Origin: Azolla pinnata
Lineage: Eukaryota; Streptophyta; Polypodiopsida; Salviniales; Salviniaceae
Length of the DNA: 26,022 bases
Assembly (NCBI GenBank): GCA_037176905.1
Contig: JBBBWG010027057.1
Location: 1 to 26,022 of the forward strand
Direction of reading: 5' to 3'
Both the position numbers and the translations under genes were made by a program. The notes beneath the pieces were generated by a model, which ran no database searches, was not told where the DNA came from, and saw only the letters and a list, made by a program, of their open reading frames with translations. Of the stretch, positions 11,377 to 21,944 are shown piece by piece (within the stretch, counting starts at the first letter, position 1; each line of letters starts with the position of its first letter).

Positions 11377-14300
11377 TTATCTCTGTTTGGCAAAATGTGA
11401 TAGGCCTTTTCGTAGGTCCACCAGACAAGCAAAAATTCGATCAACTAACCGGTTGATTGGCAGCTCTACCAGAAGTTGGAGCTACGAAGAGAAGACATGG
11501 AAATCATAAATATTGTGTACAGTTGAAAATGAAACATTGTATCTTTGAAGTGACCAAAAATGTTGGCCCCGAAAGCCCTCACCTCTATCAAACCTTCATT
11601 GTATGTAAGTGATGACTGCAATGAATCGGATGTCATTCCCTCCTTAATTATATAAAAAACGGTCTCGCTCATTTTACTGTCCATAACTACAGTTTTAGAT
11701 CGCACCCATATGTGGTCAATCCCAAGGTCTGCTGCAATCCTCCGTATATAAATTGATTTCAGTATAATCTGGTATAAAAAGAAGGAAACAACAGTCCTCA
11801 AGACATTCATGATTAGACAGAAAAATGGAAGGGAAGAAAAGGAAAGGATATGAACAACACGATCTTTACTAAGAAATGTACCTCAAAAGATGGAGTCTCT
11901 CTTCCAAAATCACAGCGCAAATTATTTGTCAAGTACATTAGTTCTTTTAGTCCAGTAAAGGCTGCTGCTTCCAGCTCCGAAATGACAGATTCATATTTCA
12001 ATGGATTCTGGATATAGTCACTCACGCTGCCATGTTGCAGCTGCAAATCAAGCTGTGAATACAAAAGCAATTTAAACGTTTTACTCTCATTTTCTCTCAC
12101 AAATATTGATTTTTTACGGTCATAAATCATCATACCTTAACTTCTTTAAAATCCAATTGAAAGAAAACATGATGATCAGCCTGAACAGCAGCAAAACGTT
12201 TTCAGAAGTCTCATCGTGATCGTTCTATTTTGCTTAATTCATAGTTAGAAACAAGTTTTCAGCTATACCTTTGATAAAGTCTCAAAAAGAATGTCAAAGA
12301 AGAGATCCATTCCAATATGTGCAGCTTCCCCACTTTGTTTTTCACCAAAAACACTGCCAAAACCTCGTATCGCCAAGTCTCTTTCTGCCAAGTGAAACCC
12401 TCGTCCCAGTTCACAAAACTCCTCAAGAGCAACCAGTTTTTCCTGTAAACAAGTGTTGGAAAAAGCAAAAAGTACATTAAATAAATTACAGGAAGTCTTT
12501 GCTGTCAAACATTGCATACTATGATTGCTTTTCATTGGAAAACAGAAACATGATATTATGAGTTTTACCCTTAGATAAGCCAAATACTCTGATATCAACA
12601 GCCAAGATCAAAACGACAAATGAGCAATAATACTTCATAATTGCACGAGTCACTGTACTACCTGTTCCTTTCACAGACTCAACGACACTACTCTAGTAGT
12701 GAAAATCTAGACTGAAACACAAAATTTGAGAAAATTGAATGATTGATATCTGGCAAGTTGTGATAATGCACAGAGTATTATATAACCCTATGTGGCCAGC
12801 TAAAGACCACGTGTTGAATTATGCGCAGAACATTCTTATTGAGATAATGCAGAAAGGTAGTTCACATTACAAATTTTTCAGCGAGCTGATGATCAAGAAA
12901 ATTTCTGATAAAAATAAAATGTGAAAATTTGGGTATTTACAGTTCAAGTGTGTAGACCATACCAGAGCTTCGTCAGATAGAGCACTCTTTTGAGGGTAAA
13001 ACAAATATGCATGTGCCTCCTTATCTGCTCTGCCTACACGGCCACGCAACTGTATGAAGGAAGAATATAAGATCATCTATTGATTGCTAATCTAAAAAAA
13101 TAATATATGCATTATACACATCAATATACTAAAGAAAACAGATACCCTGAAAAGTAAAAAAAAATGTTTCTATATCTTTCATGAAAGGAAAACAGAAATG
13201 ATGCAACATCAAAGAAGACGTGCTTGCATTGCAAGTCCTTAAGACCAGCAAACTCTTATGCTTTTTGTGCATGCAATTCTAGTGCTTATCTTTTTATTTT
13301 TTCAACGAAACAATGCAGAGAATGCAAAAGAGATTCTTTTACTTACAGTTGCAGATTCTACATGCTAACAACTACAATGGCTTATGCCAATCCTTTGGCA
13401 TGATCATTTCTATGTCAACTCATACTTCGGGCTCACTGTTGCATTTTTCATGACAGAACGAAGTATAATTTTAAAATTTTAGAAAGAGAATGGTATAAAC
13501 AGTTAGAAATCGTGCAATTAGTCACGTTTACTCACCTGATAAACTTGAGCCAAGCCAAAGAAATGGACATCCTCAACAATGATAGTGTTAACTCTCTTTA
13601 CATCTAGCCCACTTTCAATTATGCTTGTACATAGAAGTAGCTGTGACTCGCCTTGAGCAAAGGTGTCCATAGTTTCTTCCAGTAAAGCTGCACTTTGCTA
13701 CAGCCATGAACATCCATTGCCTTTAAGTAAAAATGAAAACGTAAATCATGTCTTTGACTTGATAGTCAAAAGACAATGGTAAATTTGTTCACAAGCTTTT
13801 TGCAGAAGATCTTAGATTATGAAAGTTCCTATTTAGATGTATAATATATAGCTGATTAGCTCTGAATTTGTGAGAGATTGCACCCTTAAAACTTACAAAT
13901 TCAGTGATGATAGTTATACGAAAATGAATATCTAGAAATTTTAGTGTAGTTTCCAGTCAAATACAGCCATGAGACAGCCGATCATTGGTCAAGGATTTCT
14001 TACAATCCGAAGCTCATTGCCTAAATGAGTATGATGTAATTTAGCAAAAACAATTCCAAAGCACGTTAGTACTTAAATAGTGAACCATTGATGGATAAAT
14101 AATCAGTTTCTCAATTCACAATTACTATTTCTTCTGCTCATAAGGATTATTTAGCAAGAATAGGGCAAACATTTTTCATACAGCATCTAGAAGTTGAAAT
14201 TTTCAGGTGTATACAAAGACAGATAAACTAAAACAGAGCTCAAATCCATACTTTTCCATGTGCAACACTAATTGTAATGTCAGGAAACAGTTTCTGCAGA

Positions 14301-17300
14301 GAAACCTTCTTGGCTTGAATGCCTGCATAAACAAAAATAGTCACATGTAGATGTTATGGAGGAGACACGATTAATTTTAACTGCTCTAGTAAATTGAAGA
14401 TTATATTTGTAAGATGATATATCACATGATATGACCAATTGAAAGCACTAAAAAAGTGGTTAATGAACATAACTTAGAATGCAGAAATAACTTCTGCAAT
14501 ATACCTTGAGCTCGAGGCACTACATAATATATTTGTCCATTTCGAGCCAGTTCAAAATCGATTGCATCCTTCAAACTTTGCTCATCGTATTCCATGATAT
14601 GAGTTTTAATTGGAACCCTTTCTGGAGGAGCTGTTGTGATCAGACTGTGTTTCGCCAGAAAAAAGTATTAGCATGCAGTGAAGAGCTGTATGATATTAAA
14701 GGTAAAATGGACATAATATCATATATTGGACATGTCATTTTATAAGCAGTAAAGTGTGAACCATAAACTAGTGGGATTATATGTATAGATAGATAGATAA
14801 GGAGTATAAAGAGAAACTAGTTGATGTAACCCACCTTGCATCACGGAATCCTACAAGAGCCAAGTACAAAGTCCTAGGAATTGGTGTTGCTGAGAGAGTA
14901 AGAACATCCACTGATGTCTTCATTGATGCAATGCGTTCTTTTTGCTTAACACCGAATCTCTGAAATGAAAGTTGGTTTTAAGACAATAATGTTACCAAAG
15001 AGCCAATCATATAAAAGGAAATAGAGTCTGTGTTTAATAAAAGAGCTGTGTAAAAACCTGCTCTTCATCAACTATCAACAGACCCAAATTATTGTAATGT
15101 ATATTGTTTCCGAATAGGGCATGTGTCCCAACAATTATATCTAGAGTTCCAGCTTTTATCTCCACAGCAAGCTTTCTCTTTTCTGCCGCAGTCTGCAGGC
15201 AAAGAAAGTAAGCACATTAATCACGAATTCCTTGCTGTAAAATATAATAGCTATGCAGACTCTTGTTGCACCTGAAATCTACTTAGAAGAGCAATGCGTG
15301 AATTATATCCAGTGAATCGATCACATATAACATTGTAATGCTGTCTTGCTAAAACTGTTGTGGGAGCCAGCACCATTACTTGTTTACCAGCACAGAACCC
15401 CCGGAAAATTGCTCTGAGAGCCACCTCCGTCTTGCCAAAACCAACATCACCACAAATCAATCTATCCATTGGGGCTTCATTCTCTACCATGTCTTTCTCA
15501 ACATCCGCAAAGGCCTATAATGTTGTTTCCAATTAAATTATCAATTAGCATATTCGTAACGATTTTCTAGAAAATGAAAAAACCAGCAAGAACTTTGGAT
15601 AGACTTTTGTCTTCAATCAATGGAATTGTCAATGTTCAGGCAACGTTAGTGATATCCAGCCAGGTGAAAAAGAGAGGCTACAAAAAAAGAGTTCAAATTC
15701 CTCAATCACTAATGCTCAACCTCTAATTGTTCTTCCATCGTACCTTCTTTCCTGACGTATTCCAATTATGAGATTTCACACATAATTTCGTTATTCAGCT
15801 TAGAACCTCTCCAATCATATAAAGGGGTTTTCTTTGACCATCAAATCAACTACATTGGCTGGACACAAAGCTTTTCTGATATATAAAGGGGTCATGGGAC
15901 TTTGTGGATATCTTGCAAGATAAGAGAAAATACTGGGCTTCTAATTTGTTCTTCAAACCAATGGGCTGCTTTTATAACTAAGTTTCCAAAGTTGCGGCCC
16001 AAAACCTAACATCTAGTTGAAGTATGATAACCATGTTTATAATTTTTTTGTACACAATCGATCAAAGTTGCTTAGGTTATTTTGATTAATAATTATGAAG
16101 AACATACGAAACCTGTTCTTGGTCTGGAGTAGGCCTGTAAGGAAACTTTGAAGCAAATTCATTCATCAATTCAGCATTTCTTGGATATGGAGGCCTCTTT
16201 TGTTTCAGGCGGCTTATGTATAACTGCAATAAGTCAACCACCATACGCTGAGCTGCAAGTTTTCCTTTGCTCTTCCTCTTCTCCCATTGCCGAGGATCAC
16301 TTAGTTTGCTTAGTACCGGACTCTTCCCTTTCTCACCAGTTCTAAATGCAAAATGAAGGCTTGACATTCAATTCGATTCTGAACACAATATTCTGAATGC
16401 AGAAAAATGTAACACATGAATGTGCAGCATGCAAATTATTCTAATAATGACTCCTCATGAATGGGCACACTCACTGATAATATCGATACAAGAGCCGTGA
16501 AGCTTGTTGTGCCTTTAATTTGGCCATTCCGTCAGCATATTGAAGAATAACATACTCTGAGCTCGAATCACCTTCTGTTTGCAGTCGAACAAAACGTCCA
16601 ACACCCTTCGTCTTGTGCACCACATATTCTCCTGGTACTAACGACTCTGGTTCTATTGTACATGTGAAATCTTGCATTGTGCTAGATCCCTTCAAACCCC
16701 CAGTTTTTCTTTTAGCAATCATCATTTCCATACCTTTCTTTCTTGTTTCTTTAATCTTCTCCATGACCAAAGTGATCTCATCTTTCTTGAAAGCAGTTCT
16801 ACCGAACGAAACACCCATCTCCTTTTCCTTTTCCAAGAGATGATGAAGCTCTTTGAAAGGATCATCTCTAGCTTGTAATGTAGAAGTTTCAGCCGGCACC
16901 ACAAATGGATAACCTGAGGATTCTTGTGCATAAGATGGCACAATGGTGTCATTTGCCAATGCTGACCGATGAAATAATTTGGCCAATGGTGTAAAATCAT
17001 ATTGTATCTTTGTTGAAAGAGAAACCCTAGATAGGGATTCTGATAGCATGGACACGTTTCCTGCTAAACTAGAATATATTTTCTTTCCATCTCTAGCACT
17101 TCTTGCCTTTACATCTCTGGCCTGAGTGGTCTTTTCATCTCTGTCATATGATGAAACAATTGTCTTAGCATCTGTCGCATATCCTATCTTTACATCCCTA
17201 GCATACCTTAACTTTGCACCTCTGCTACCTGATGCACCGATGGCATGTTCTGCCTTTGCATCCATAGAACATGTTGCCGCTGCATCCCTCACATAAGCTG

Positions 17301-17589
17301 CCTTTACAATTCTTCCATTTCTAGCCCTAGCTTTGACATATTTAGCACACGCAATCTTGACATCTCTGCTAAATGATCTCTTTGCATATCCTACACACGA
17401 ATTTGTTATTGTTTTGGGCATAGAGTGCAGGGTCTTCTGTAGTCTCAGCATAGGAAATCCTGCTGAATATAATGGGACATCTTTCTTCCAAAAGATGCCA
17501 CACTTGGTCTTCTTGAGTGGACTGCACCAAGTAGTCAATCCAGCAGAAGTGAGAACAGTAGGCGGAGCATTGCGTGTATGAAGCTCCAT
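11377..17589 (-). CDS. TRCF: Plastid-type transcription-repair coupling factor (Mfd/TRCF-like helicase), 14 coding exons, 995 aa
   Basis: Exons on the minus strand: 17589-16475, 16341-16113, 15514-15272, 15192-15058, 14959-14835, 14644-14505, 14322-14252, 13697-13536, 13049-12963, 12442-12269, 12180-12136, 12052-11882, 11768-11583 and 11481-11377. All introns are GT-AG and phases close to 995 codons plus TAA. Bacterial Mfd removes stalled RNA polymerase and recruits repair; plant homologues are predicted plastid proteins. Domains seen: a Ser/Thr/basic N-terminus plausible as a transit peptide; an octapeptide repeat at about 67-173; the CarD/RID polymerase-interaction domain from about 317 ([16 protein letters not shown]); Walker A GDVGFGKT at 470-477; DEEQRFG at 571-577; [10 protein letters not shown] at 596-605; [16 protein letters not shown] at 740-755; and a C-terminal TRCF domain from about 845 ([12 protein letters not shown]). 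The UvrB-like N-terminal part of bacterial Mfd is absent, as I recall for plant homologues. An in-frame TAG lies seven codons upstream of the chosen ATG, and nine C residues immediately precede that ATG. Confidence 0.95.
17071..17391 (-). repeat. Coding octapeptide repeat within TRCF exon 1
   Basis: Residues 67-173 fall into about 13 degenerate 8-residue units with pattern [R/K/T]-[D/G]-[V/A/E/G]-K-x-x-[Y/S/C]-[A/S]. Examples are [56 protein letters not shown] and RDGKKIYS. Two spacers of six and eleven residues interrupt the register. On DNA level it is a 24-nt minisatellite seen as recurrent CATCTCTAGCA-like or TTTACATC phrases. The segment is strongly basic. Confidence 0.8.
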
Positions 17590-17652
17590 GGGGGGGGGCG
17601 TCAGATGCTACCGAAGAGGATGCATACGAAACTCTAGGAATCCAAGATCACA

Positions 17653-17667
17653 TTACGTAACCACGTG
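17653..17667. promoter_or_regulatory. Paired ACGT palindromes (TTACGTAA and CACGTG G-box) upstream of TRCF
   Basis: TTACGTAA (17653-17660) and CACGTG (17662-17667) are separated by one base and lie 64-78 bp upstream of the TRCF ATG. CACGTG is the classical plant G-box bound by bZIP and bHLH factors, frequent in light-regulated genes for plastid proteins. The distance from the true transcription start is not known, so the sites could lie in promoter or leader. Confidence 0.5.
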
Positions 17668-17819
17668 CGTTTGAGACGTGTGTGCGGGTGCGCAATCCAG
17701 CGACGCATCTCATTTCTGCGGGAATCGCCCCGGTGTGCCGAGAGCGGGCTAGTAAATACTCTTCTGCTGCGTATCCGCGGTGGATTGACGTGCAACCAGT
17801 TTCGAACTGGTGAATGACG

Positions 17820-18045
17820 ACGGTGAGGACGATGGTGATGGCGACCACGGCGAAGATCAAGAAGATGATGATGATAACGACGACGACGACGAAGACGACC
17901 AAGGCGAAGATGAAGAAGAAGAGGACGATGAAGGAATTGTCGAACGCCTACCTGCTGCGATGACAGATGGAGCTTGCATTCGCCATCGCTCGCTCGCTCG
18001 CTCGCTCGGCTCGCTCGCGCAGCAGCAGCAGAAACAGCAGCTCTA
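17820..18045. repeat. GAY/GAR triplet tract, GCTC tetranucleotide and CAG runs upstream of TRCF
   Basis: A GAT/GAC/GAA-rich tract runs from 17820 to about 17935. It is followed by CGCTCGCTCGCTCGCTCGCT (about 17987-18017) and CAGCAGCAGCAG (18020-18031). A plus-strand open frame through it (17810-18166) encodes an Asp/Glu run but has no other feature of a gene. This is probably promoter or leader DNA of the divergent TRCF transcription unit. Confidence 0.75.
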
Positions 18046-18193
18046 TCTTCTCTTCAATTTCTGTGATATTTGTAAAAACCACGGGGTTTTTGAAAAAGAA
18101 AAAAAACAAAAAAACAAAAACGGTTTTGAGATCAATATTGCGAATGCGAAATCAGTTTTGAGATAATACCCGAAATACCCCCCCAACGCCCTG

Positions 18194-19440
18194 TTTTAGG
18201 GTTTAGGGTTTAGGGTTTAGAGGACTTAGGGGTTTGGGCCGTTGGGCTTAGGGCTCGGGGTTTAGGGTTTAAGGTTTAGGGTTTAGGGTTTAGGGTTTAG
18301 GGTTTAGAGGTCTTAGGGGTTTGGGTTGTTGGGCTTATAGGGGTTTGGGTTGTTGGCCATAGGGCTCGTGGTTTAGGGTTTAGGGTTTAGAGGTCTTAGG
18401 GGTTTGGGCTGTTGGGCTTATAGGGGTTTGGGTTGTTGGGCATAGGGCTCGTGGTTTAGGGTTTAGGGTTTAGGGTTTAGAGGTCTTAGGGGTTTGGGCT
18501 GTTGCGCTTAGGGCTCGGGGTTTAAGCGTTTAGAGGTCTTAGGGGTTTGGGCTGTTGCGCTTTGGGCTCGGGGTTTAGCGTTTAGGGTTTAGGGTTTAGA
18601 GGTCTTAGGGGTTTGGGTTGTTGCGCTTAGGGCTCGGGGTTTAGGGTTTAGGGTTTAGGGTTTAGAGGTCTTCGGGGTTTGGGCTGTTGGGCTCAGGGCT
18701 CGAGGTTTAGGGTTTAAGGTTTAGGGTTTAGAGGTATTCGGGGTTTGGGCTGTTGGGCTTAGGGCTCGGGGTTTAGGGTTTAGGGTTTAGGGTTTAGAGG
18801 TCTTAGGGGTTTGGGCTGTTGGGCTTAGGGCGTAGGGTTGCGTAGGGTTTTAGGCTTAGGATTTCAGGTTTAGGGTTTACGGTTTAGGGTTATGAGTTTG
18901 GGTTCACGGTTATGGGTTTAGAGGTCTTAGGGGTTTGGGCTTAGGGCGTAGGGTTGCGTAGGGTTTTAGGGTCAGGATTTCAGGTTTAGGGTTTAAGGTT
19001 TAGGGTTATTGGGTTTAGGGTTTAGGGTTTAGAGGTCTTAGGGATTTGGGCTGTTGGGCTTAGGGCGTAGTCAAGTTTAGGGTTTGAGTTTTAGGGTTAT
19101 GGGTTTGGGTTCAAGGTTTAGGGTTTAGAGGTCTTAGGGCTTTGGGCTGTTGGGTTGTTGGGCTTAGGGTGTAGGGTTTTAGGCTTAGGATTTCAAGTTT
19201 AGGGTTTAGGGTTTACGGTTTAGGGCTAGGGCTCAAACGTTAGGGATTACGGTTAAGGTTTTAGGGCTAGGGCTCAAGCGCCAGGGATTACGATTTAGGG
19301 TTTGGGGCTTGGGGCTCTTAGGGCTTATGGCTTAGGCCGTAGGGTTTAGGGCTGAGGGCTTAGGGATTAGGGTTTAGGATTTAGGGTTTAGGGTTTAGCT
19401 TAGGGCTCTTAGGGCTTATGATTTAGGGCTTATGGCTTAG
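18194..19440 (+). repeat. Composite interstitial telomere-like array (TTTAGGG type)
   Basis: Runs of TTTAGGG, the Arabidopsis-type plant telomere repeat, alternate with a conserved insert GAGGTCTTAGGGGTTTGGGC followed by TGTTGGGCTTAGGGCTCGGG. The GAGG(T/A)CTT anchors fall near 18217, 18308, 18390, 18480, 18533, 18599, 18665, 18731 and 18797. The later ones are spaced about 66 bp apart, so a higher-order unit has been amplified. From about 18830 the array becomes more diverged. The G-rich strand is the plus strand throughout. Confidence 0.92.
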
Positions 19441-19720
19441 GGTTCCAACTGGAAAGACAAACAGATTATCAAAGGCAATACACACACCAACACTGCATAT
19501 ATCTCTGTACAGACTACTACATCCGTAGAGAGTCTACATTTGCACCTCGACAAATCGCCCATTCTGTTCCGAGCAGAGGCTTGTGCCACATGCCAGTTCT
19601 CTCCCGTAGCTGTGTTTAACAAGGCTCGGATTAAGTTAATTAATATGGTTGATTGTTCATGATCAATAGAAGATTCAAGCAAATCTCCTTGACCCTGGAA
19701 CCCATAGCTGCAAACCTCTG

Positions 19721-20006
19721 CTTGCGATTAAGATTCATCAGCTAATATTGCGTACACTAACATCTGATGCATGAATACCGACCGATTCCAGCATTCGGAT
19801 CAACGACACACAAAGTGAACTAATCCAAGCACTAAGAATTTTTGGCAAGTGTTAAAGCTACAAAGCCTTGCTTGCGATTAAGATTCATCAGCTAATATTG
19901 CATATACTAACATCCGATGCATGAATACCGACTGATTCCAGCATTCGGATTGACAACACACAAAGTGAACTAATCCAAGCACTAAGAATTCTTGGCAAGT
20001 GTTAAA
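19721..20006. repeat. Tandem duplication, 150-bp period
   Basis: The segment starting CTTGCGATTAAGATTCATCA at 19721 is repeated from 19871 with few changes (for example CGTACACTAACATCTG against CATATACTAACATCCG). It ends in TTGGCAAGTGTTAAA in both copies (19842-19856 and 19992-20006). The second copy lacks the last 14 bases of the unit. I recognise no coding content. Confidence 0.92.
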
Positions 20007-20084
20007 TCTTTGTAATTCATTTTGACATGCTGATTCCGTTCACGACCTCGACAAGAGAAACCATACTAATTACCGAGGCTGTAT

Positions 20085-20540
20085 GCAGCTAACGAAGCTC
20101 GACATACTCCAAACATCACTAGCAAGCCTGTATGTAGCTAACCAAGCTTGACATCTAAAGATAATTGGCAAAGATTTTACAATTAGCAAAGCTTGTATTC
20201 AACTAACCAAGCTTAAAATCCAAAAGATAATTAGCAAAAGCTCGACATCCAAAGATAATTAACAATCCCATATGTAACTGACCCAACTCCAATCCAAAGA
20301 TAACTAGCAAGCCTTTCTGTAATTAACCCAGATTGAATCCAGACATAACTAACCAAGCTTGACATCCGAAGATAATTAGCAAGCCTATATGTAATTAACC
20401 AAGATTGAATCCAGACATAACTAACCAAGCTTGACATCCAAAGATAATTAATTAGCAAGTCTGTATGTAACTAACCCAAATCGAATCCAAAGGTAATTAG
20501 CAGTTTGCATCCAATTAACCAAGCTTGACAAGACACTGAA
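20085..20540. repeat. AT-rich tandem repeat, about 73-bp composite unit
   Basis: The phrases AACTAACCAAGCTTGACATC, AAAGATAATTAGCAAGCCT, TATGTAATTAACC and AAGATTGAATCCAGACATAA recur in order. The best copies start near 20347 and 20420, about 73 bp apart. Earlier copies (20085-20340) are more diverged and often contain only part of the unit. A repetitive minus-strand frame over it (20458-20231) is a by-product. Confidence 0.85.
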
Positions 20541-21944
20541 CAATGGATTCATCCACGAGGGAGAACCTCCCAAGCCACCACGCAGCTTGAACCCACAACT
20601 CTAATCCTGACAATTCCCAGAACGTCTAGAAGTACACAATCAAGCTTGATTTGCATGATGAATCACGACAACTCTTGAGTGATTGATGGAGCTTAAATGC
20701 ATAAGAATACACCACCAAGGCCTGCTCTCTTTTGTAGTGAGAAGCCCGTTGGATCTGTGAAACAAGTACTGCTTGGATCCAGAACATTAACAAAATACAC
20801 ATTGCACACAAAAAGCTGTCAAGCAAAGAGTCTCTATCCAGTTAAAACTGCATGCTACACCCATGCTGCCGCTTGCACTTATCCCACAGCAAAGATAACA
20901 TGGAGCGAATGCTTTGACTCCGAGCCAAGTACATAAGGAGTTTCCGATCTGAAAAACTCGCACTTTTTTCCTCAAAGTGAGATACGAATAGATACCAGAA
21001 ACATATTGAAATTTTCTCGAATTTTAGTGTATGCATGTGTCTTCACGTTCCAGCAACCTCATGACTGTTTAAAAAGGAGGCATATCTATACTTCCGGTTG
21101 TTTATCTCTAAATGTAGACACCTTTGCAACCTGCGATTGCTGACATACAATATACGACCAGATATCAGATTAATGATGGCATGTAAGCAATGTGAAGTGA
21201 GGTGTTCTATCAGCTCTCATATGCATATTACTCATTGCACTGGAAAGTTTGAAGGAATGATGTGATGCCCCCCATCCTTCCTTCCGAAGAAAATCCAAAA
21301 GAATAATAATGGCTTTGTTACTACAGCTGCTTGACATCTTGCCGCTGCCTCGACCCGAAAAACTAGCAGTCCATGAGCCATCTGGTATCTTGAAGAAAAA
21401 GAATAAAATGATTGCTCTTTGCATTTTTACACATCTTTCCGCCGACCTTCAAATTAATCATGTAGCTCCTCTCATTCCTTTCAATCCAAAACCAATACAT
21501 TTGATGTGGAAAAAGAGAGCGGTTTCACCAAAAGAGAATTCGAGCATAACAGAACATCACTCCTGATTTTCTACGAGTTCTTCAACCTCAATTGAATTCA
21601 TGTGGAGCTCTCCCCCTTCCTCATTACATCTAACACCAATTTCCATCTTATCTGAGAAAAGCAAATTCACACACCGCACACTCTTGTAATGAAACATCAC
21701 CAAAAGCATATCCACTTAATCCATTAGACCTTCAACCTGTGTCATTCTTGGGTAGAGCTCTCGCTATCTCTCTCTGGTTATGTCAAAAAAGCCATTCAAA
21801 GTCTTTCATCTTCTTGCATCAAAATCTTTGACTGCAAAAATGCCTTGCTCTCATTTTGTTATCTTAACCATCATATCTTTTTAAATCACACGGCTTGTGT
21901 AGAGATCTCTCTCTGTCTCTCTGTGGTTAGATCTTTGAAGGAAA
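20541..21944. other. Gene-free stretch downstream of the MBD gene
   Basis: This holds at least the 3' UTR of the MBD gene. A possible extra last MBD exon lies at 21651-21598 on the minus strand after the good acceptor TTTGCTTTTCTCAG. CTCTCTCT-type runs occur at about 21765-21775 and 21906-21921. I recognise no other gene. Confidence 0.45.

Noticed and set aside
17810..18166. 118-codon acidic open frame on the plus strand, divergent from TRCF
   Set aside because: Its length comes from a GAT/GAC/GAA microsatellite and a CTCG repeat. It has no recognisable domain and no clear splice or promoter context.
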